Shown here: positions 6,450 through 9,176 of the stretch, piece after piece
Numbering within the stretch: position 1 is the first letter of the stretch
Layout of the letters: the number at the start of each line of letters is the position of its first letter
Source of the DNA: Pseudomonadota bacterium
GTDB taxonomy: Bacteria > Pseudomonadota > Gammaproteobacteria > Burkholderiales > Eutrophovitaceae
Direction of reading: 5' to 3'
DNA: 9,176 bases
NCBI GenBank assembly: GCA_002704665.1
Contig: PAHB01000083.1
Span: 1 to 9,176, forward strand
The notes under the pieces: model-generated
What the model was told of the DNA's origin: nothing
The model's input: only the letters and a program-made list of their open reading frames with translations
Databases searched by the model: none
Translations under genes and position numbers: made by a program

Positions 6450-8540
6450 TCATTTTGGTTTAACCCAGTCGGTCATTTTTTCTAAATTATAGGTTTGTGC
6501 GGAAAAAAAATGGCTTTTCCTATTTTTTATTCTTTTGTATGTGTGGTTTGGTTTTAATTCCCATGCTTTTGAATCGTCTTTAATATCTGCAACTAAAGTT
6601 TCGTTAATAATTCGTTCTTTTAGTGTTGGATCCACGATAGGAAAGTAAACTTCCATCCTTTGATGTAAATTACGCCTCATCCAGTCAGCACTACCTATGT
6701 AAAGATCGTTTTTACCATTATTAAAAAACATCACGACTCTAGAGTGTTCAAGAAATTGCCCTAAAATAGAGCGCACCGAGATATTTTCTGATAGTCCTTT
6801 TATTCCAGGGCGAAGGCCACACGCTCCTCTAACTACCAAGTTGATATTAACACCGGCTTTTGACGCAGCATATAGTTTATTTATTACGCCCTCGTCTGTG
6901 AGTGCATTTACTTTAGCATAAATCTTGGCAACTCCTCCTTCGGAGGCAATTTTCATCTCTTTTTCAATAGACGACATTACTAGATCTTTTAGATGAAAAG
7001 GAGCTACCCATAATTTTTTATGAGGAGCGTTTTGGCCGACTCCAGTAAGTTGGGAAAAAACGCTATTGATGTCGCTGCCCAGCTCTTGATTGCTGGTTAA
7101 AAACCCAAGGTCGGTATATTTTTTCGCCGTGTCTGCATTGTAGTTTCCAGTTCCCAAATGGCAGTAATATCGTAGCTTTTTATTTAATTTCCGAAGAACA
7201 AGGAGCATTTTGGCATGTGTTTTGAAGCCAACAACTCCATAGACTACCGTTACTCCAGCATTCTCTAGTCTTCTTGCCCAGTCATAGTTAGTTTCTTCAT
7301 CAAATCTTGCAAAAAGTTCTAAGGCTACTGTAACTTGTTTGCCTTTTCGCGCAGCATTTATTAGTTTTTCCATTACCGCTGAATCTACGCCAGTTCGGTA
7401 AACTGTTTGCTTTATAGCTACCACAGTTGGGTCGTTGGAGGCCACATCTAAAAAATCAATTACCGGTGAGAAAGATTGATAGGGATGATGAAGTAAAATA
7501 TCTTTTTCATCTATTGCGTTGAAAATGTTTTCATGTTTTTTTATTTGATCGGGAATTCCTGGAACAAACTTGGGAAACTCTAATTCAGGATTTTCTAAAA
7601 GTGTGGGAAGTGACATTAGGCGAACTAAATTTACAGGGCCATCTACTAAAAATAGATCGTTTTTCTCTAGTTCCAGTTCACCAAGAAGAAAGTCCGAAAT
7701 CTTTTTAGGACATTGCTTTGAGGTTTCTAATCTCACGGAGGCGCCGTAATGGCGATCCGACAATTCTCCTTTCAGCGCATCTCGCAAATCGGTAACTTCT
7801 TCTTCATCCACGAAAAGCTCACTGTTTCTGGTTACGCGAAACTGGTGCGATCCAACGACCTTTACTCCGGGTAAAACACTTTTCATATGAATATGCACGA
7901 TAGATGATATCGTAATAAAACTCCGTGTGCCCTCAGATATATTTGATGGGAGTTCAATAATTCTGGGTAGACTGCGGGGAACTTGGACAATAGCAATTTT
8001 GACTTTCCGTTTAAAAGCATCTTCCCCTTCTACTTCAACAGCAAAATTTAGACTTTTATTTAAAACTCGTGGAAATGGGTGAGCCGGATCTATTGCGATT
8101 GGTGTAAGTACTGGTTTTACTTCACTTATGAAATAGTCACTCACCCATTGGATTTGCTCTTTGTTTAGATTTTCTTTTTTCTTCAAAAAAATATTATGTT
8201 TTTCGAGCTCAGGAATTATTTGATCGTTTAAAATTCTGTATTGTAATTTTATAAGTTCAAAAGATTTTGCACTAATTTCTTCGAGTAAAATGGCGATTTT
8301 TTTAGATTTTTCATTTTTCTCTTCATTAAATTCTGTTTTAAGTCGGGCAACAAGTACTTCAAAAAATTCATCCAAATTATTGCTAGTGATGCAAATAAAT
8401 TTTAATCTTTCAAGAACTGGGATAGCGGAATCATTGGCAAGTTCTAAAACACGGCGATTAAATTCTAGCACACCTAATTCTCGCGGAACTATAGTGTCCA
8501 TCTCAAAATGCTTATCATTTTTTTTCATTTTTTTTGCCAA
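6450..8540 (-). CDS. ppk: Polyphosphate kinase 1
   Basis: The 696-residue product is full length (E. coli Ppk1 has 688). It reversibly transfers the gamma phosphate of ATP onto inorganic polyphosphate through a phosphohistidine intermediate. The N-terminal domain is recognised by RELGVLEFNRRVLELA (20-35) and SNNLDEFFEV (53-62). The phospholipase D-like catalytic half has VYRTGVD (Arg382) and FARFDEE (Arg412) for magnesium, FKTHAKMLL with the likely phosphorylated His442, CHLGTGNYN (His461), FLEHSRV (His598, counterpart of E. coli His592) and YIGSADWMRRNLHQRMEVYFP (614-634). The start is uncertain: the TTG at 8540 gives 696 residues, while an in-frame ATG at 8528 (codon 5) or at codon 14 would also keep the conserved domain, and none has a good Shine-Dalgarno sequence. 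The 5' end lies in a tandem A-tract repeat. ppx is 85 bp upstream and sixA 17 bp downstream, all on the minus strand. Confidence 0.97.
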   Translation of the reverse strand: MAKKMKKNDKHFEMDTIVPRELGVLEFNRRVLELANDSAIPVLERLKFICITSNNLDEFFEVLVARLKTEFNEEKNEKSKKIAILLEEISAKSFELIKLQYRILNDQIIPELEKHNIFLKKKENLNKEQIQWVSDYFISEVKPVLTPIAIDPAHPFPRVLNKSLNFAVEVEGEDAFKRKVKIAIVQVPRSLPRIIELPSNISEGTRSFITISSIVHIHMKSVLPGVKVVGSHQFRVTRNSELFVDEEEVTDLRDALKGELSDRHYGASVRLETSKQCPKKISDFLLGELELEKNDLFLVDGPVNLVRLMSLPTLLENPELEFPKFVPGIPDQIKKHENIFNAIDEKDILLHHPYQSFSPVIDFLDVASNDPTVVAIKQTVYRTGVDSAVMEKLINAARKGKQVTVALELFARFDEETNYDWARRLENAGVTVVYGVVGFKTHAKMLLVLRKLNKKLRYYCHLGTGNYNADTAKKYTDLGFLTSNQELGSDINSVFSQLTGVGQNAPHKKLWVAPFHLKDLVMSSIEKEMKIASEGGVAKIYAKVNALTDEGVINKLYAASKAGVNINLVVRGACGLRPGIKGLSENISVRSILGQFLEHSRVVMFFNNGKNDLYIGSADWMRRNLHQRMEVYFPIVDPTLKERIINETLVADIKDDSKAWELKPNHTYKRIKNRKSHFFSAQTYNLEKMTDWVKPK
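8516..8535 (-). repeat. Perfect tandem 10-bp repeat (A8TG twice) at the ppk 5' end
   Basis: On the plus strand CATTTTTTTT occurs twice in direct succession (8516-8525 and 8526-8535); on the ppk strand this reads AAAAAAAATG twice. The upstream copy contributes the in-frame ATG of ppk codon 5, while the second ATG is out of frame. Because the unit is 10 bp, loss or gain of one copy would shift the frame relative to the TTG start, and each A8 run is also prone to single-base slippage. Confidence 0.75.
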
Positions 8541-8625
8541 GGAGAGGCCAATATGTAAAACAAAACAAATTAATAATACTCTTATTTTATATCCGTTAGG
8601 GGAGATAATAACGTATATTTCATGT
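8541..8625 (-). other. AT-rich gap between ppx and ppk
   Basis: These 85 bp separate the ppx stop from the ppk TTG. I see no terminator hairpin, no Pho-box pair and no clear -35/-10 set. An AT-rich ATATAAAAT element read toward ppk is the nearest promoter-like sequence. Read-through from ppx is the simplest explanation of ppk transcription. Confidence 0.4.
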
Positions 8626-9176
8626 CTATTGAATTTCTACGCTTAGCATAATTCCTATTCGGTTCCAATTTTCACTCTCTTCTTCAAGCGCTAATTTAGT
8701 CAACGGATTACGTTGAAGCCATTGTTTGTCGACAAATAGTATCGCTGCATTATTTTTGCTTGATAACTTCAGATTCGGTTTTCGTAAAGCTGCCCGCTTT
8801 CGATAAAACAGGGTGGCAAGCCTGAGAGCTAAAATTAAACGCCAATCTAAGTCTGGATTATCGAGGGAAAAGCTTTTGTCTAATGATCGCCGGTGTGATT
8901 TCACAAATGCAGCTAATTTTTTTTGTTCGCTAGTGGAAAAGCCTGGCATCTCAGCATTTTCAAGTATATAGGCTCCATGTCTATGATATCCGCTGTATCC
9001 TATCGAAAACCCTATTTCATGTAGTTGAGCCGCCCAAAGTAGAACTTTTAAATCATCTTTGATTAATTGTATCTGAGAGTCGAAAATTTCTTTTGTAAGT
9101 TGTTTAGTCAACTCATGCACCCGATGAGCTTGCGACCGGTCTATGTGGTAGTGTTGTTTATAATTTTCTATCGTAA
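8626..9176 (-). CDS. ppx: Exopolyphosphatase (Ppx/GppA family), C-terminal part only
   Basis: The frame enters from the right edge and stops with TAG at 8626-8628, giving about 183 residues; the GTG at 9120 is internal because conserved sequence continues upstream (ENYKQHYHIDRSQAHRV). What is visible is the C-terminal HD-like helical domain of Ppx/GppA proteins: DLKVLLWAAQLHEIGFSIG, then SGYHRHGAYILENAEMPGFS, then an Arg/Lys-rich stretch with SHRR and LALRLATLFYRKR. The N-terminal ASKHA phosphatase domains are outside the window. Ppx removes terminal phosphates from polyphosphate, and GppA hydrolyses pppGpp; the position directly upstream of ppk favours Ppx. The order ppx-ppk on one strand differs from the ppk-ppx order of E. 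coli. About two thirds of a typical Ppx (roughly 500 residues) is missing because of the window edge, not because of a mutation. Confidence 0.92.
   Translation of the reverse strand, partial: TIENYKQHYHIDRSQAHRVHELTKQLTKEIFDSQIQLIKDDLKVLLWAAQLHEIGFSIGYSGYHRHGAYILENAEMPGFSTSEQKKLAAFVKSHRRSLDKSFSLDNPDLDWRLILALRLATLFYRKRAALRKPNLKLSSKNNAAILFVDKQWLQRNPLTKLALEEESENWNRIGIMLSVEIQ

Noticed and set aside
8541..8625. Pho-box or clear sigma-70 promoter upstream of ppk
   Set aside because: No CTGTCAT-like repeats are visible, and none of the AT-rich -10-like elements has a -35 match at proper spacing.
8290..8646. 118-codon plus-strand ORF opposite the ppk 5' end
   Set aside because: It is the antisense shadow of the conserved Ppk N-terminal domain, with low-complexity composition and no homology signal.
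1..9176. Defence system, mobile element, CRISPR or biosynthetic cluster
   Set aside because: All larger genes belong to known housekeeping or metabolic families. There are no transposase, integrase, terminal repeats or arrays, and composition appears even across the window.

Overview
The window looks like chromosomal DNA from an AT-rich proteobacterium (G+C in the upper 30s percent by eye). It is most likely a gammaproteobacterium, possibly marine. The support is a two-domain GlnE, a Ppk1 whose N-terminus reads RELGVLEFNRRVL, a SixA phosphatase and a Ppx exopolyphosphatase. There is no IS element, phage gene, CRISPR array, tRNA or rRNA. Both outer genes run off the window.

Left part, plus strand (1-2663): the 3' two thirds of an NAD(P)-dependent epimerase/dehydratase-like gene are followed by a DEDDh 3'-5' exonuclease of the DnaQ type. 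A very small, strongly hydrophobic ORF (37 codons, or 27 from an internal ATG) comes next, then a membrane fatty acid desaturase. The small ORF shares ATGA stop/start overlaps with both of its neighbours, so exonuclease, micro-ORF and desaturase look like one translationally coupled unit. The micro-ORF also fixes the desaturase start at 1677.

Middle, plus strand (2664-5975): an intergenic region of about 370 bp carries short repeats but no convincing gene. A 68-aa protein with a TTG start, a good ribosome binding site, a hydrophobic N-terminus and two cysteines follows. Next is full-length glnE, the adenylyltransferase/adenylyl-removase that controls glutamine synthetase. The glnE start has no Shine-Dalgarno sequence and sits just behind a small hairpin.

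Right part, minus strand (5980-9176): a polyphosphate group is read in the order ppx (5' end outside the window), ppk1, sixA. It converges on glnE with only 4 bp between the stop codons. Ppk1 makes polyphosphate through a phosphohistidine enzyme, Ppx degrades it, and SixA belongs to a phosphohistidine phosphatase family, so the group has a coherent phosphate theme. The ppk 5' end carries a perfect 10-bp tandem repeat of A-tracts at an ambiguous start.

Most of the window is conserved housekeeping sequence. I do not see a clearly new multi-gene system. The best leads are the sandwiched micro-ORF, the 68-aa protein ahead of glnE, the repeat at the ppk start and the association of sixA with ppx-ppk.
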